From assembly GCA_963675135.1 (NCBI GenBank), contig OY776130.1:21878001-21942000 (forward strand): DNA of 64,000 nt, in the 5' to 3' direction. The translations under genes and the position numbers were made by a program. Below, piece by piece: positions 31,830 to 43,767 of this stretch (positions are counted from its first letter, which is position 1; every line of letters begins with the position of its first letter). Below the pieces are notes generated by a model. The model did no database searches, was not told where the DNA came from, and worked only from the letters and a program-made list of their open reading frames with translations. The DNA is from Galeopsis tetrahit. Lineage: Eukaryota > Streptophyta > Magnoliopsida > Lamiales > Lamiaceae.

Positions 31830-34800
31830 TCAAAGATCATCCTCAGGAGGTGGCAGCATCCCATACTGTGCCCACACTCTTCTTTTCAAGGCCATGGCTT
31901 TTTGGTTTGTTCCCTTAGGTCCAAGAACCATCTTGTTTAGCTTAAGGATCTCAGTGAATTCTCTCGGGATTCTTGCTTGGTCAATCCATCCTTCAAGCTT
32001 TGGAGGCATGTATATGATTGGCTTGGGAGCTGTGAGTTCAAATCTTGCAATGTCAGCAGCTGCAAGCAATTGTTGATAGAGCTCTCTGTAGTACTCTATC
32101 ATGAACTCAGCATTAGTGGAGTTGGCATCTCTTCCATTCCATCTGTCAATGACATATTGATCATAGACATACTCCCTTTTGGCTTCCTCCCATGAGTCAT
32201 TCAGCTATTTTGGCACCCATTTATCCAAGTGAGGATATTTGGTATCCATTGGGATCAGTAGCTGTGACTTCATCTTGTTATATGTTGCTCTCTTCCTTCT
32301 TGGCTTCTGGAAGTCTGCTCTTCTCTTATCTCTTGCTCTTTGTGCTTCATCCATCAAATCCATCTTTTCTTGGGCCCTCATCATGGCCAGTTTCTGTTGA
32401 GTTTCAGGGTCTTTGCCAAACCCTTCATGAAACAGCTTTGATGGATCACTAGCTAGGACAGTTGTCTTCTTCTTAGGTCCTGGTCCAAAGCCTTCTTCAA
32501 ATAGCTCTTCAACAACTTCAGTGGACTTGGTACCTTCAGCATTTCTGGCAGATTCAGAAGACTTATCCTCTTCAGTATTCTTGGGCTCTTTAGCAGCTTT
32601 GGGCTTCTTTGAGATAGGCTCATCATCAATAATTCTGAATTCAGGTGGAAGATCAAGACTGTTAGGAAAATCAGTGAATGTCTCAGCTGGTCTTTTCTTT
32701 CCTTTAGCCCTCTTGATCTTTCCTCTAGTTTGGACACCTTCAGCATCTTTGTCCAAACCAGATACTTCACCACCTGGTCTTTGCTGTAACCTCACTCTCT
32801 TCAAAGCAAGTGCCAACTGCTCCTCTTCATCCAGTTCTTCCAAGTTTAGCACTGCTGGCTCCTTTCCCTTTCCTTCAGGTGCTTTGTCTTTCCCTTTCAC
32901 TGGGCTTCCAATCACTAAGGCACCTTTTGCCCCTGCTCTTTCCCTTTCCCCCTTTTTGGCAGCATCAAAACATTCAGGCTTCAGTTCACTCATAGTAGAT
33001 GCCAATAAGGACTGGGCTTGGGTTAGAAACTTCATTTCCTCCAACAGATATACATTCTCATCATGTATATTTTGCATCCTGTCACTGCTCAAGCTAAGAA
33101 AAGCTAGAACAGGCTTCATTTTCTGTTGGACAACCTCTTCCATAGTTGCCTTTAGAGATGCATCCAATTGGGCTTTAAGGAGTTCAGTGAGGTTGGCCAC
33201 TGCACCTTCAGCAGTGTTGGCCAACACTTCTTGGGAAAAATTTTCTGAGGCTGCTTTCACCATAGCTAGCCTTTGCTCTTCAGCTCTTTGCCTTTGCAGG
33301 GCAGTTTTTCTTCCAAGAGCTTTCTTCACAACTGACCTCAATGTCTTCACATTCCTATTGTGGTTGATTCTTAGCAAGGACTGCTCTTTCTTTACATCCT
33401 TTGATACTGACCTCATGGTGTTTTTAGCTTTGAGACTTCAGTGGAGATGGTTTGCAAACCAGACTCAACTCCACTGATCCTTGCTTCCAAGGTAGGCAAT
33501 ACTACATCCTCTGAGCCAGTTAGCCTCATTTCTACAGATGCCAAAGTTCTTCCATGCTCATCCAAGGCTCCAATGGTTTCTGCATGAGCTGATTGGACTT
33601 GATAAGCCAAAGAATCCAACTTCTCTGATTGCATCCCAAGCAAAGCTTGTGCTGATCCACTATCAACTTGGATGGGTGCATCTGTTAAGAGTTCATCTGC
33701 AAAAATTTGATCAAAGGTTATACCTGCAATATCAGACAAATCAAATGAGTCAGTAAAAACACATTTATCTCCCTCAATTTCTTTTTCATAAGACTCTGAT
33801 ACATCAGCAGTCTTCTCCTCATTTTCAACTATTTCTTTTCTCCCTTCATTAATGATTTCCTCACTTAAAGGTACAGGCCTCCTCTCATCAAGGGATTCCT
33901 GAAGTTCAGATTTGACTTCAAGAATAGCCTGCCCTTCCTCACTTATATCACCCTCATTTGGTGGTACACTCACTATCCTAGTGATCACCACATCTCTTTC
34001 ATCTACTACTTCCTCTGGTTTTTCCACTAACATCTCCTTTTCAACTCCATCACCTAATCCTGCAACATCTCCACCTTCAACAAGGTTCAAAGATGGCAGT
34101 TGTGGGGAGATCACAGTGATTATATCATCAGCCACTGAGTCATCCTGAATGATTAAGGGTTGATCAGTGTCCAACTCTCCTGACACTGAATAGGCCTTAA
34201 CCAAACCAACCTCTAATACAGGAACCTCCACATCTTTAGGTTGTGCCTTGGGTTCAGAAGAACCTTCATTGGCAGATGTGTCCTTGGTTGTGTTACCACC
34301 CTTGGTCAACACCTCTGAAGATACAGAGCCTTTCCTATGATAGGTTCTAGGAGGGTTGGAGAGTCTTTCTGAGACAGAAGGCTTAGGGAGATTGGCTTGA
34401 GGGGTTTCAGGAGGGTTGGGTTTTGAGGGGTTTGAAGGATCATCAGGGGAATCATCATCATTTGAGCTACTATCAGGGTGTTTGATGCCCTTTGCTTTCC
34501 TTTCCCTCTCCTCATTGATCTTATCATCTAACAACTTTGCAAAAACTTCCTCTTCAATGAGAAACCTTGTCTTTGAAATTCCAGCAAAGTGTAGCAGTCT
34601 GTTCTCCTCCACCTGCCACCAGTTTGCACCCTTATCTTGGATGACTTGTGATATCTCCATCATAGACTTGTCTTTTACATCAACAAGCATTCTTATATCA
34701 TGAAATGTCTTCTGAATTCTTGGAAATTCAGCAAGTTGTGGGTACAAACTGTCCACAGTAGCATTGGCTCCTCCTCTGAGCATACTTTCATAAGTATACT

Positions 34801-36081
34801 CCTCCTCATCTCCACTTGAATGGGGACTTTGGGTTATAGGGGAGTTGGCTCTGGGTTCTCCTAAGGTGGCTTCAGGAAGGTTTAGTTCAGGAATGTTGGC
34901 TTCAGAAGGGTTGGTTGCAATAGAAGGTACTTCAGTTGCTTTTGAGAGCAATGTATCTGAAGGGGCTTTACTCAGGGGGGTTGGCTCAAAGAGTGCAGCT
35001 TCTAAAAACTTTGAATAATTGAGCATAGATGAGTCAAGGGGAGAATGTAATCTTGTCTCATCTACTGCTATATCTGCTAGCACATCTATCCCACTTCTTT
35101 GCACACTCCCTTCTGGAGAATATCTCTTTGTAAGATTGATGGGGGTGATAGGTTGATTGGTTGGGGTTATATGGGTTTCAGGGGAGTTGGGCTCAGGGTT
35201 TTGAATTTCAGGGATGTTGGCCTCTATTGGTTGACCTTCAGGGACCTTGGATTCTGGAGTACCAGAACTAGATGAGTTGGTCCTTGACTTGGATTTGGTC
35301 CTGCTTTCAGCTATGCTTTCTCTAAGAGCAAGTTGGAGAGACCTTTCTTCCTGAAGCTCCAACACTTTGTCAGTAGGCTTGGCCCTTCTATTGCTAGCCC
35401 TACTGCTCCCACTTCCTTCATCATCCTTCTCAGGGACATGATGAAGGTCCTCCAATCAAATTTGATGCCTTTGTCACTAGCATCAATAACTGCAGCCATA
35501 ATTCTGATTCTTGGATGGCTGACTTGCTCCAAGCTTCTAGTGTTGCTCAATAGACTCTTAGCAACTACCTCAAAGAGGTTGAGAAATTTTGGTTTGAGAG
35601 TCTTCTTGTTTTGAATTAAAGAGATGGGACCTGGAACTATGAGCCATTCTTGTGCTATCTCCTCTTCATGATCAACACCATAAAATTCTGGATTCCTTCC
35701 CTCTGAAGGCAATCCAAAAGCTCCTTCAAGATCTTCTGAAGAGAATTTCACTCTATGAAATCTCTCTTCCTCCTCACCCTCTGCTACATATGACAGTCTG
35801 GTAGAAACTTCACCATCTTCAGGCTTACCTCTCCACTTGAGAAAAACAAAGAACTCAGCCATGTAACTTTCCAGACAAGAGCTTGGCCTCTCTTCCATGA
35901 ACTTTTGAAGACCAGCTCTTCTCAACCATCTCAGGGTTGGAGTGATTTCAGGGTCTTCACTTGTAAATGATACTATAGGCTCAAAGAGAAGGCTGTTCTT
36001 ATTGCTCAAGTATCCAAAATCAAGGTCTAGAGCCTTGTTGGAGAAATCTATGATCATCTCTGGTCTAACTTTGGGGGCCAT
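31830..36081 (-). pseudogene. B2 ORF2 with three lesions
   Basis: This starts at ATG 36079-36081 (MAPKVRPEMIIDF) and corresponds to about 1417 codons. The N-terminal globular part (residues about 1-250) contains SYMAEFFVFLKW, EGAFGLPS, NLFEVVAKSLLSN and RIRIMAAVIDA, the same pattern as A-family ORF2. A long Pro/Ser/Glu-rich middle with N-L-P-E-A-type repeats follows, then a coiled coil near 33000-33400 and a basic, acidic-repeat tail with LFEEGFG motifs. The lesions are a frameshift near 35400-35450, a frameshift near 33415-33430 where TGA and ATG overlap, and an in-frame TAG at 32205-32207 (B1 has Gln there). An internal polypurine-tract copy lies at 32948-32959. Confidence 0.82.
32948..32959 (-). 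other. Internal polypurine-tract copy in B2 ORF2
   Basis: The sense strand reads GCC AAA AAG GGG GAA AGG in frame (AKKGER), sharing CAAAAAGGGGGAA with the terminal tract. Confidence 0.5.
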
Positions 36082-36358
36082 TGAAGATTACAGAGGTGAA
36101 ATTGAGAGAGTTTTGAGAGGGTTTGAAGAAAATGAGCTAGTGTTTCGAATACTTGGGGAAGAAGAGTGTGTGGGGGAGTTTTAAGACTTGAGAATATTCT
36201 AAAAAGAATGTTTGTCAATGAGTTGGTGAGTTTTGTGTATTTTCAACGGTTGTCAAAAATGGAAAATACACTTGGACGGCCAGGATGCATTTCAGGGGAG
36301 TTGGCCAGTTTTGATCCAATGGTCAAAAACCAATGTAACAGTGAGTTGTTGGTTTTAT
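36082..36358 (-). other. B2 ORF2 leader, fused to truncated pol
   Basis: This non-coding sequence lies directly upstream of the ORF2 ATG. Its far end is joined to reverse transcriptase codons at about 36359, so the rest of pol and most of the pol-ORF2 spacer have been deleted. Confidence 0.75.
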
Positions 36359-36422
36359 TCAAAACTTGCTCTGCATTAGCTTGGAGAACTTCTCACACAG
36401 CTTCTCATTGGCGGATCCAAAT
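36359..36422 (-). pseudogene. pol: B2 pol fragment right after the YVDD motif
   Basis: This short piece continues reverse transcriptase from the A2 insertion point and ends in KFSKLMQSKF followed at once by TGA (36359-36361). A0 and A2 continue EMSMMGEMNYFL at this place. The last five bases (36418-36422, CAAAT) are also the left target duplication of A2. Confidence 0.85.
36418..36422. other. Left target-site duplication of A2 (CAAAT)
   Basis: CAAAT occurs directly before A2 and again directly after it at 49871-49875. Confidence 0.95.
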
Positions 36423-37717
36423 TGTTGGGATATGAATCCTAGAACAAGTCCTACATGTTGATGAAAGATGAAGTTTTGATAAGCCAAAAGTAGTTTGAAT
36501 ATTTTCTAAGTGTTGACTAATCTAGTCTAGTTGAGTTGAAGTCATCTTGAACAAGACCAGTAGAGTTCACATGAAAAGACAAGTGTTGTTTTATATTAAA
36601 AGAAAAGTACGAATTTATAAGTACTTCCTATATGTTTATATTAACTGTTAGTTTGTTATTGAGCTATGAATAATCATTGTATAGAGCTCATGATTTTGTT
36701 TGTAATAGATAGATTAATTGTATAGTTTTAAGTTGACTAAGCTATGATATAAGCTTAAAGTAATGTGATAGTCTTGTTAGGATAGAATAGTTTACTATTG
36801 AAGATTGCACATGAAGACTGAAGAAGAAGAGTTGAAATCTACTACACAAGACAGGTGGACTACAAGCAAGTGCATTTACCAGACTACACAAGACAAGTAA
36901 ACTTGAAGAAAAGTCTAAGTGAAGCGCGTGTAAAGATAAAGATGAAGAAGTTAGTTATGGAATAACTACTTAACAAGAAACGCGTGGATGGATAAGAAGA
37001 TTCAGTTACAGAAGTTAGTTTTCAAGAAGAGTTGGTTACAACTAACTTAGTTCTTGATTTCTGAAGTCTATAAATACTTCAAGGTGTTTATCATTTGAAG
37101 ACTACTGATACTGAGATTACTGATACATACTGAAGATATACTGAAGATTACTCACATAATTTATTGAAGTTCAGAAAGCAAGTCCGCTAGTGAAGTGAAG
37201 AATTCAGAAGACTGCAACTGAATAAGTTTTTCGTTTTTGTATTTGTTTTTATCAAGTTGCTAGATACTTGTTAAATTTCTAGTAAGATCATAGACATATC
37301 TGGTGGTATAGTCTTAGAAGATCTAAGTCTTCTTCTTGGGACTTAAAATCACAAGAACTCACACTTTGTACTCGATTGGAAGAGTTTAGTGGAAACATCA
37401 CAACTGGGTTTGTGAGAGTGGATGTAGACAAGTTGTCGAACCACTATAAATCTCGTGTTTGATTTACTTTACTGTTTTATTTTTGTTTGATTGATTAACT
37501 GCTTAATTGATTTAAATACTTAAGAACAAGACTAGTAGAGTGTTCATACAGAGTTCGCGAATATAGTTGAGTATAAATTTGATTGGGCTCATTGTTTAAA
37601 TCTGATATTCCGCATTCGTATTCTGATATATTGAAAGAATTTTGAAAAGTCTATTCACCCCCCTCTAGACGTTTTCACTAGCTTACTCAATATTATTAAC
37701 TCAACTAGGGACCTACA
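36423..37717 (+). repeat. A2 5' LTR (1295 bp)
   Basis: It runs from TGTTGGGATATGAATCC to GGGACCTACA and is followed by the primer-binding site. It pairs with 48576-49870. Confidence 0.97.
37069..37076 (+). promoter_or_regulatory. TATA box of the A2 5' LTR
   Basis: TATAAATA lies 646 bp into the LTR, the likely core promoter for the element transcript; U3 would then end a few tens of bases downstream. The same motif is at 49222-49229 in the 3' LTR. Confidence 0.6.
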
Positions 37718-37719
37718 AG

Positions 37720-37731
37720 TTGTATCAGAGC
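37720..37731 (+). other. A2 primer-binding site
   Basis: It reads TTGTATCAGAGC, two bases after the LTR. This is the initiator-methionine tRNA complement with one difference (TTG instead of TGG) from the sites of A1, B2 and C. Confidence 0.88.
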
Positions 37732-37915
37732 AGCGGTTTTTGAACTGCTGTTTCTTGATAACCGACTTAAGACTTTGGGTGAAGTCTTGGTCCGTGATTG
37801 TACTTGCTTACGTGTTCTTGATCAATATTCTTGATATATAGCTGTTTCTTGTTCCCTGTTCTTGACTTAACTGCTTCTTGATCATAAATCTGCTTAGCAC
37901 TTATTTCTTGAAATC

Positions 37916-40468
37916 ATGTCTCTTGAGATCAGCGCTAACAAGTTACCCAAGTTCCAGGTTCAGGACTACGACTACTGGAAGCTGCGAATGGAAGACATTT
38001 TCAGCTCCACACATGACCTAATGATCTCAGTTGTCACAGAGGGTCCAATTGTGACAATGGTCCCAAATACTGCAAATCTTGACAAAGACAAACCAATTGG
38101 CACTCTCGTCAAGAAACCAAGGTCAGAACTAACCTCAGAAGAAATGCGTCAAAATAATTTGGATAGTTTGGCAAAGAACTACATTTTACACACTCTTCCT
38201 AACGAGTATCTAGGAAAAGTGTTAAAATGTAAAACTGCCAAAGACATGTGGGACAGACTAGCTATCATTTGTGAAGGGACATCCCTGATCAAAGAGAGCA
38301 AACTCTCCACTGCTGTCCAAAGATTTGAATCATTTCGGATGAAAGCTGGCGAAACTATCGACCAGCTGGATACTCGTTTCACTAAGATTATGAATGATCT
38401 GGAAGTCCTTGGTAAATCATATACTGCTCGTGAGATCAATCTTAGGATTTTGAAGAGTCTTGATAGTCGTTGGAAAATGGTAAAAATGCTTGTTAAGAAT
38501 ACTCAGGACATAGACAAGTGGTCTGCTGAAACCATGTTTCAAACTCTAAAGGCCCATGAGTTTGATCTAGACGAAGATGAACCACTAGCCAGTAGTGATA
38601 GAGAACATGCTGTATCTAAGAACGTTGCCTTTAAGTCTACTTCGTCTAAGTCAACTAAGGTAGACAAGTCTAAGTCTAACACTAAGTCTGCTCCTATAAA
38701 AGATGAGTTAGATTCTGATCTTAGTCTGAAGGATCAGGTGAGCCTCATGGTTAGAAAGTTTGATAGGCTGAATAAACGTTTCGGAAGATACAAGAAGTTC
38801 TATAAGGATCATAGAGCGTCTACTTCTAAGAACTCGTCTGAGACCAGACGAGACCGAAACTCATCCGAAAGGAGAGACGAAGTCTCGAAAGGTAATAGAC
38901 GAGATAGAGAGTCTGATGATAGGAAGATTCAGCGTTCTGATAGACGTGATAAGCGAAGGGATAAATCTCCTATTAAAAAGGCTACTAATGATCCCTTGTG
39001 CTATAATTGTGAAAAGCCAGGTCACTACATATATGAATGTCCAGACCTGAGCACTGACGATCGAGAAGAACGTAAAGCTCGAAGGGAAAGAAGATACAAC
39101 CGTGGCAAGAAGGCAATGATGGCCAATGATGACTCTGATTCGGATTCAGATGAGTTGCCATCGTCCTTATCTAGTCACTCGACTGATCGAGATCACGACG
39201 AAGCATTCATAGTAGATGATGGCCTATGCTGCATGGCTAAAATCGACCAAGAGGTATCATCTGCTACATCTTTTCAATCATGTGATGATTCAGAAACTGA
39301 TGAAAGTGATACTGCTAGTAGTGAAGTAGGAAGCAGTCTTCAGCACTCGACTAGTGCTATTGAAGACGACCTTCTACTTGCTAACCAAGCATTCATCGAA
39401 GTCAGTGATGAAAACATTGCATTAAAACAAGAAATCATTGATCTTAAGGAAGCTCAGTCTAAAGTAGATCCTAATGTAACAGTCCTAAATGAACGCTTGA
39501 CTGAAGAGTTGAGACAACTCAAAGAAAAGTGTGCATTGACAGACAGGTTATATCAAGACCTACTTAAGACACATGCAACTGAGAGAAATGAATTCAATGT
39601 TTTAAAAAGCAAGTGCAATAGACTTGAAGAACGTAATAAGTTCTTAGAGACCGAGGTTGTCACATTAGAACTCAAACTTACTGACCTGGTTAACTCTTCA
39701 AAGATTAACCTTGAACTGTCAGATAGGTATAGAGATCCAGGTGACAAGACAGGTATAGGTGCTGAGTCATCTAGCTTGTCTACTCGAGTCATCAAGAACC
39801 CTACTACTACTAACGCAAGACTTTTGCCAAATGATAAAGGAAAAGGACCAATGATATACGATATTGATACTCCATCTAAAGGTACTGTACCTAAACAAGC
39901 TCGACTTAACATTCCGATTACCAAGGGAGGTAAAAAGAATGGTAACAGCAAGCCTGTTCAACCTAGAACTAATCTTCAAAGGACCACTAATCGTGGACGA
40001 CCCAACCAGGTCAGATACGAGGACTGGTATCCTGAGGAGACGAGTACTAGACAGGTACAGACTAGACGACAAGAGCCTAGACCTCCTTTCATAAGGCAGT
40101 CTCAGCTCTACTCGTCTAGACCTAGACAAGTAGCTCCAAAATATCGTACACAAGCTGTCCTATATCCTCCACCTTTATCATATGATATTATTAGTGAGGA
40201 AAGACCCAAACGCGTCTATAAACCGTATGGACCTAATGCATATAAGCCCTACTCTGACTATCATAGACAAGTGCCTGCTCAAGTAGAGATTAAGTCGAAA
40301 GGCTATCTCCAAAGAGTAGACCCGAACTCGACTGATAGGCTAGTTAAGGACAACAAGGTCTTATTTTGCAACAAATATGGGCGAAAGCTTAAGAGATCGA
40401 ACTTGTTCAAGACTCCAATGTATATTTGGATTCCTCTAAACACGACTAACCCCCAAGGACCCCAATAA
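37916..40468 (+). CDS. gag: A2 Gag polyprotein (850 aa), intact
   Basis: The ATG at 37916 begins MSLEISANKLPKF. The length and layout match A1 Gag: an N-terminal copia Gag region with DYDYWKLRM, a capsid region, the zinc knuckle CYNCEKPGHYIYEC near residue 362, an acidic Ser-rich region, a coiled coil of Leu/Glu/Lys repeats, and a basic Arg/Tyr/Pro-rich C-terminus. The leader from the PBS to the ATG is 184 bp. The TAA at 40466-40468 is followed 21 bases later by a second in-frame stop, TGA 40490-40492, before pol begins. Expression of pol therefore needs a special mechanism. Confidence 0.94.
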   Translation: MSLEISANKLPKFQVQDYDYWKLRMEDIFSSTHDLMISVVTEGPIVTMVPNTANLDKDKPIGTLVKKPRSELTSEEMRQNNLDSLAKNYILHTLPNEYLGKVLKCKTAKDMWDRLAIICEGTSLIKESKLSTAVQRFESFRMKAGETIDQLDTRFTKIMNDLEVLGKSYTAREINLRILKSLDSRWKMVKMLVKNTQDIDKWSAETMFQTLKAHEFDLDEDEPLASSDREHAVSKNVAFKSTSSKSTKVDKSKSNTKSAPIKDELDSDLSLKDQVSLMVRKFDRLNKRFGRYKKFYKDHRASTSKNSSETRRDRNSSERRDEVSKGNRRDRESDDRKIQRSDRRDKRRDKSPIKKATNDPLCYNCEKPGHYIYECPDLSTDDREERKARRERRYNRGKKAMMANDDSDSDSDELPSSLSSHSTDRDHDEAFIVDDGLCCMAKIDQEVSSATSFQSCDDSETDESDTASSEVGSSLQHSTSAIEDDLLLANQAFIEVSDENIALKQEIIDLKEAQSKVDPNVTVLNERLTEELRQLKEKCALTDRLYQDLLKTHATERNEFNVLKSKCNRLEERNKFLETEVVTLELKLTDLVNSSKINLELSDRYRDPGDKTGIGAESSSLSTRVIKNPTTTNARLLPNDKGKGPMIYDIDTPSKGTVPKQARLNIPITKGGKKNGNSKPVQPRTNLQRTTNRGRPNQVRYEDWYPEETSTRQVQTRRQEPRPPFIRQSQLYSSRPRQVAPKYRTQAVLYPPPLSYDIISEERPKRVYKPYGPNAYKPYSDYHRQVPAQVEIKSKGYLQRVDPNSTDRLVKDNKVLFCNKYGRKLKRSNLFKTPMYIWIPLNTTNPQGPQ

Positions 40469-43400
40469 ACTAGTGGGTACCTAAATTATTGAATATCTTC
40501 ATTGCAGGGTCGACTTGACTTGTATAAGAAGGGTGGCTCAGTAGGAGAAACCTGGTACATAGACAGTGGTTGTTCGCACCACATGACTGGTACCAAGGCT
40601 CTCTTATCAAGCTATCATGAGCAGGAAGGACCAAAAGTGATTTTTGGTGATAGCTCTACTGCTGTCACTAAAGGATTTGGTTACATCCGGAATGGAGACG
40701 TCGAGATTCAAGATGTCTCATATGTTGAAGGATTGAAATACAATTTACTCTCTGTTTCACAGTTTTGTGATCGTGGATACAAGGTGCAGTTTAAGAGCCG
40801 CAAATGCGAAATCATTGACAAAAGGACACACACAGTCCTACTAGTCGGCATAAGACAAGGAAGTGTGTACATAGTGAACTGGAACAGTTGTCCGAGGGAC
40901 ACCTGTCTACTTACTAAGAATCCTAAAGAACTTGGCTGGCTCTGGCATAGACGCCTCTGTCATCTAAACTTTAAGGTTCTTAATAAGATAGCCAGAGACT
41001 ACCCTGTAGAAGGTATTCCCAATGAAGTTTACTACAAGTCACATGTATGCACGGCTTATCAATAGGGTAAACAGGTTAAAGGTTCATTTAAGTCAATTCC
41101 TACTCTCTCAACTAGTAGAGTCCTAGAACTCTTACATATGGATCTTCATGGTCCAATAACTCCTCCAACCTTGAATGGTAGAAGGTACACACTTGTTGTT
41201 GTAGACGACTATTCTAAGTTCACTTGGGTAGTCTTTCTACACAAGAAGAGTGATACACAAACACTTCTGCCTGAATTGTTGAAGAAGTTACAAGTTGAGA
41301 AGAACCAGTCCATTGTCAAGATTCGTAGTGACAAGGGGACTGAGTTCATTAATTGCTATATCAAAGATTTTTGTGCTAAACGTGGTATCCAGCATCTTAC
41401 TAGTGCAGCCAGGACACCACAACAAAACGGTGTAGCCGAAAGAAGGAATCGAACTCTCAAAGAAGCTTGTAGAACCATGATAGCCGAGTTCAACACGCCT
41501 CAAAAGTTTTGGGCTGAAGCTATCAATACTGCATGCCATTCACAAAACAGAAGCGCGATCAACAAAGCTTTAGGCAAGACACCTTATGAGGTTTGGAAAG
41601 GTAGAAAACCAAGAGTTTCATATTTCCATATATTTGGTTGTAAGTGTTTCATTCACAACAATGGAAAGAGCAAGTTGAATGCTTTCGATGCTAAAGCAGA
41701 CGAGAGGATATTCTTAGGATACTCCTCGACTAGCAAAGCGTTTAGAGTATTCAACTACTCAACTCTTTGTGTGGAAGAAACACCACATGTGGTTTTCGAT
41801 GAATCTCGACAGGACTCATCTGCCAACAAGGTCAGTGAGAAAGTGACTGATCTAACGATCGAATCTGACAAAGATTCAGAGATATATGAATCCGTTCAAG
41901 CCTACAACCCATTCCTAAAAGCTCTCGACTCTGATGACAAGGAGAAGGTGAGTACTCAAGGTAAGTCTTCTAGACCAGTTGACATGCCTGCTCTAGTTGA
42001 CTCATCTACTCCTGGTAAATCTGTTGATGATACAAATGATGTTGATATGCATGATGCTGTACATGATATAGATGATGATAGTGCTACTGTTAAGAATAGA
42101 AAAACATGGAAATCTGCGAATGATACTGAAAATATTATTGGTGACTCTACTGTTGGTGTGAAGACTAGACGACAACTCTTTGAGTCGCATGAACAGCCTA
42201 GTCCAACTATGTTTTGCTGGTGTTGTTTCCTCTCATCTATCGAGCCTACCACTGTTAAAGAGGCATTGGCTGATAGTAATTGGATCATCGCTATGCAAGA
42301 CGAGTTGAACCAGTTTTTTCAAAACGACGTCTGGAAACTTGTCGATAGGCCGGAACATCATAATGTAGTTGGCACTAGATGGATTTTCAAGAATAAGAAA
42401 GATGAGAATGATTTAGTCGTTAGGAATAAGGCTAGACTAGTCGCCCAAGGCTATTCACAAGCTGAAGGCATAGACTATGATGAAACATATGCTCTTGTTG
42501 CTAGATTAGAAGCCATTAGATTGTTTCTTGCATATGCTGCTCATATGAAGTTTACTGTATATCAAATGGATGTTAAAAGTGCATTTCTTAACGGTATTCT
42601 TATGGAAGAGTTGAACAACCTCCAGGTTTCGAAGTCAAAGGCAACCAGGTGTACAGATTAAAGAAGGCCTTATACGGACTAAAGCAAGCTCCAAGAGCAT
42701 GGTATGACACTCTCTCACTCTTTCTTTTAGAAAATGGTTTTACTAAGGGCAAGGTCGATCGAACCTTGTTTAGAAGACAAGAAGGGAAGGACATCTTACT
42801 CGTCCAAATTTACGTAGATGACATCATTTTTGGGTCACCTAACAAAAGGCTGAGTGAAAGTTTTTCAACACTCATGCAAAGTAAGTTTGAAATGTCAATG
42901 ATGGGTGAGATGAACTACTTTCTTGGACTTCAAGTAAAACAAACTCCAGAAGGTATTTTCATAAATCAGGCAAAGTACACTAGAAACCTTCTAGACAAGT
43001 ACGGGATCAAAACATGTAAGTCTACTGGCGTACCAATGCAACCAACTTACAGAATGGATCCAGATGAGAACGGTAAATGTGCTGACCAATCTTATTACCG
43101 TGGATTAATTGGTTCCTTACTGTATCTAACAGCTAGTAGACCAGACATTGCATTCTCTGTTGGTGTTTGTGCTCGATTCCAAGCCAATCCAAAAGAAAGT
43201 CACATGGAAACCACCAAAAGGATCTTGAAATATTTGAAAGGGACCATCAATCGTGGTATATGGTATCCCTCAAATGATGATCTATCCTTAAGTGGCTATT
43301 CAGACTCAGACTTTGGAGGCTGTAGAATAGATAGGAAATCTACTTCTGGTTCTTGTCAATTTCTAGGCACAAAACTCATCTCATGGTTTTCTAAAAAGCA

Positions 43401-43767
43401 GACTAGTGTTGCAACTTCAACTACCGAAGCCGAGTACATGGCTGCTGGTAGCTGTTGTAGTCAACTACTCTGGCTCATGCAACAGCTTAGAGATTACAAC
43501 ATACATGAATCAAATGTTCATATTTTCTGTGATAGTAATAGTGCAATTGCCATTACACAAAATCCTGTTTTGCACACACGTTGTAAGCATGTTGATGTGA
43601 AGCATCATTTCATACGTGATCATGTAGAAAAGAAGGATATTCGCATGGAAAAGGTTCATACTGATTTTCAAAGAGCTGATATATTTACAAAACCACTAGC
43701 TGAGGCACGATTTCGTGAGTTATGCATTAGTCTAGGGTTAATTGATTTAGACCCTACTTGCCTATAG
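40469..43767 (+). pseudogene. pol: A2 pol with one nonsense codon and one 7-bp frameshift
   Basis: The open part of the frame begins near 40502. The protease DSGCSHHMTG lies near 40560-40590 and the integrase HHCC region at 40945-41065. The integrase core has Asp near 41140 and 41330 and Glu in QQNGVAERR near 41430. Reverse transcriptase (42250-43000) has YVDD at 42811-42822, and RNase H (43290-43700) has TEAEYMAAGS near 43430. Lesions are a TAG at 41066-41068 two codons after a Cys-to-Tyr change in the zinc region, and a frameshift near 42610. There A0 has about seven more bases in the segment before EQPPGFE. All domains are otherwise present, so the damage is recent. The stop is at 43765-43767. 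Confidence 0.92.

Noticed and set aside
32521..33477. A 318-codon open frame on the + strand over B2 ORF2.
   Set aside because: It is antisense to a real coding region, Ser/Leu/Phe-rich as expected for the complement of Glu/Lys-rich codons, and has no recognisable domain.
40476..40508. A possible mini-intron at the gag-pol boundary (GTACCT...TTGCAG in A2, a similar shorter one in B2).
   Set aside because: It would be only about 24-31 bases, far below the usual minimum for plant introns, and GTACCTAAA is explained as conserved Val-Pro-Lys codons. I keep only the unexplained stops as a finding.
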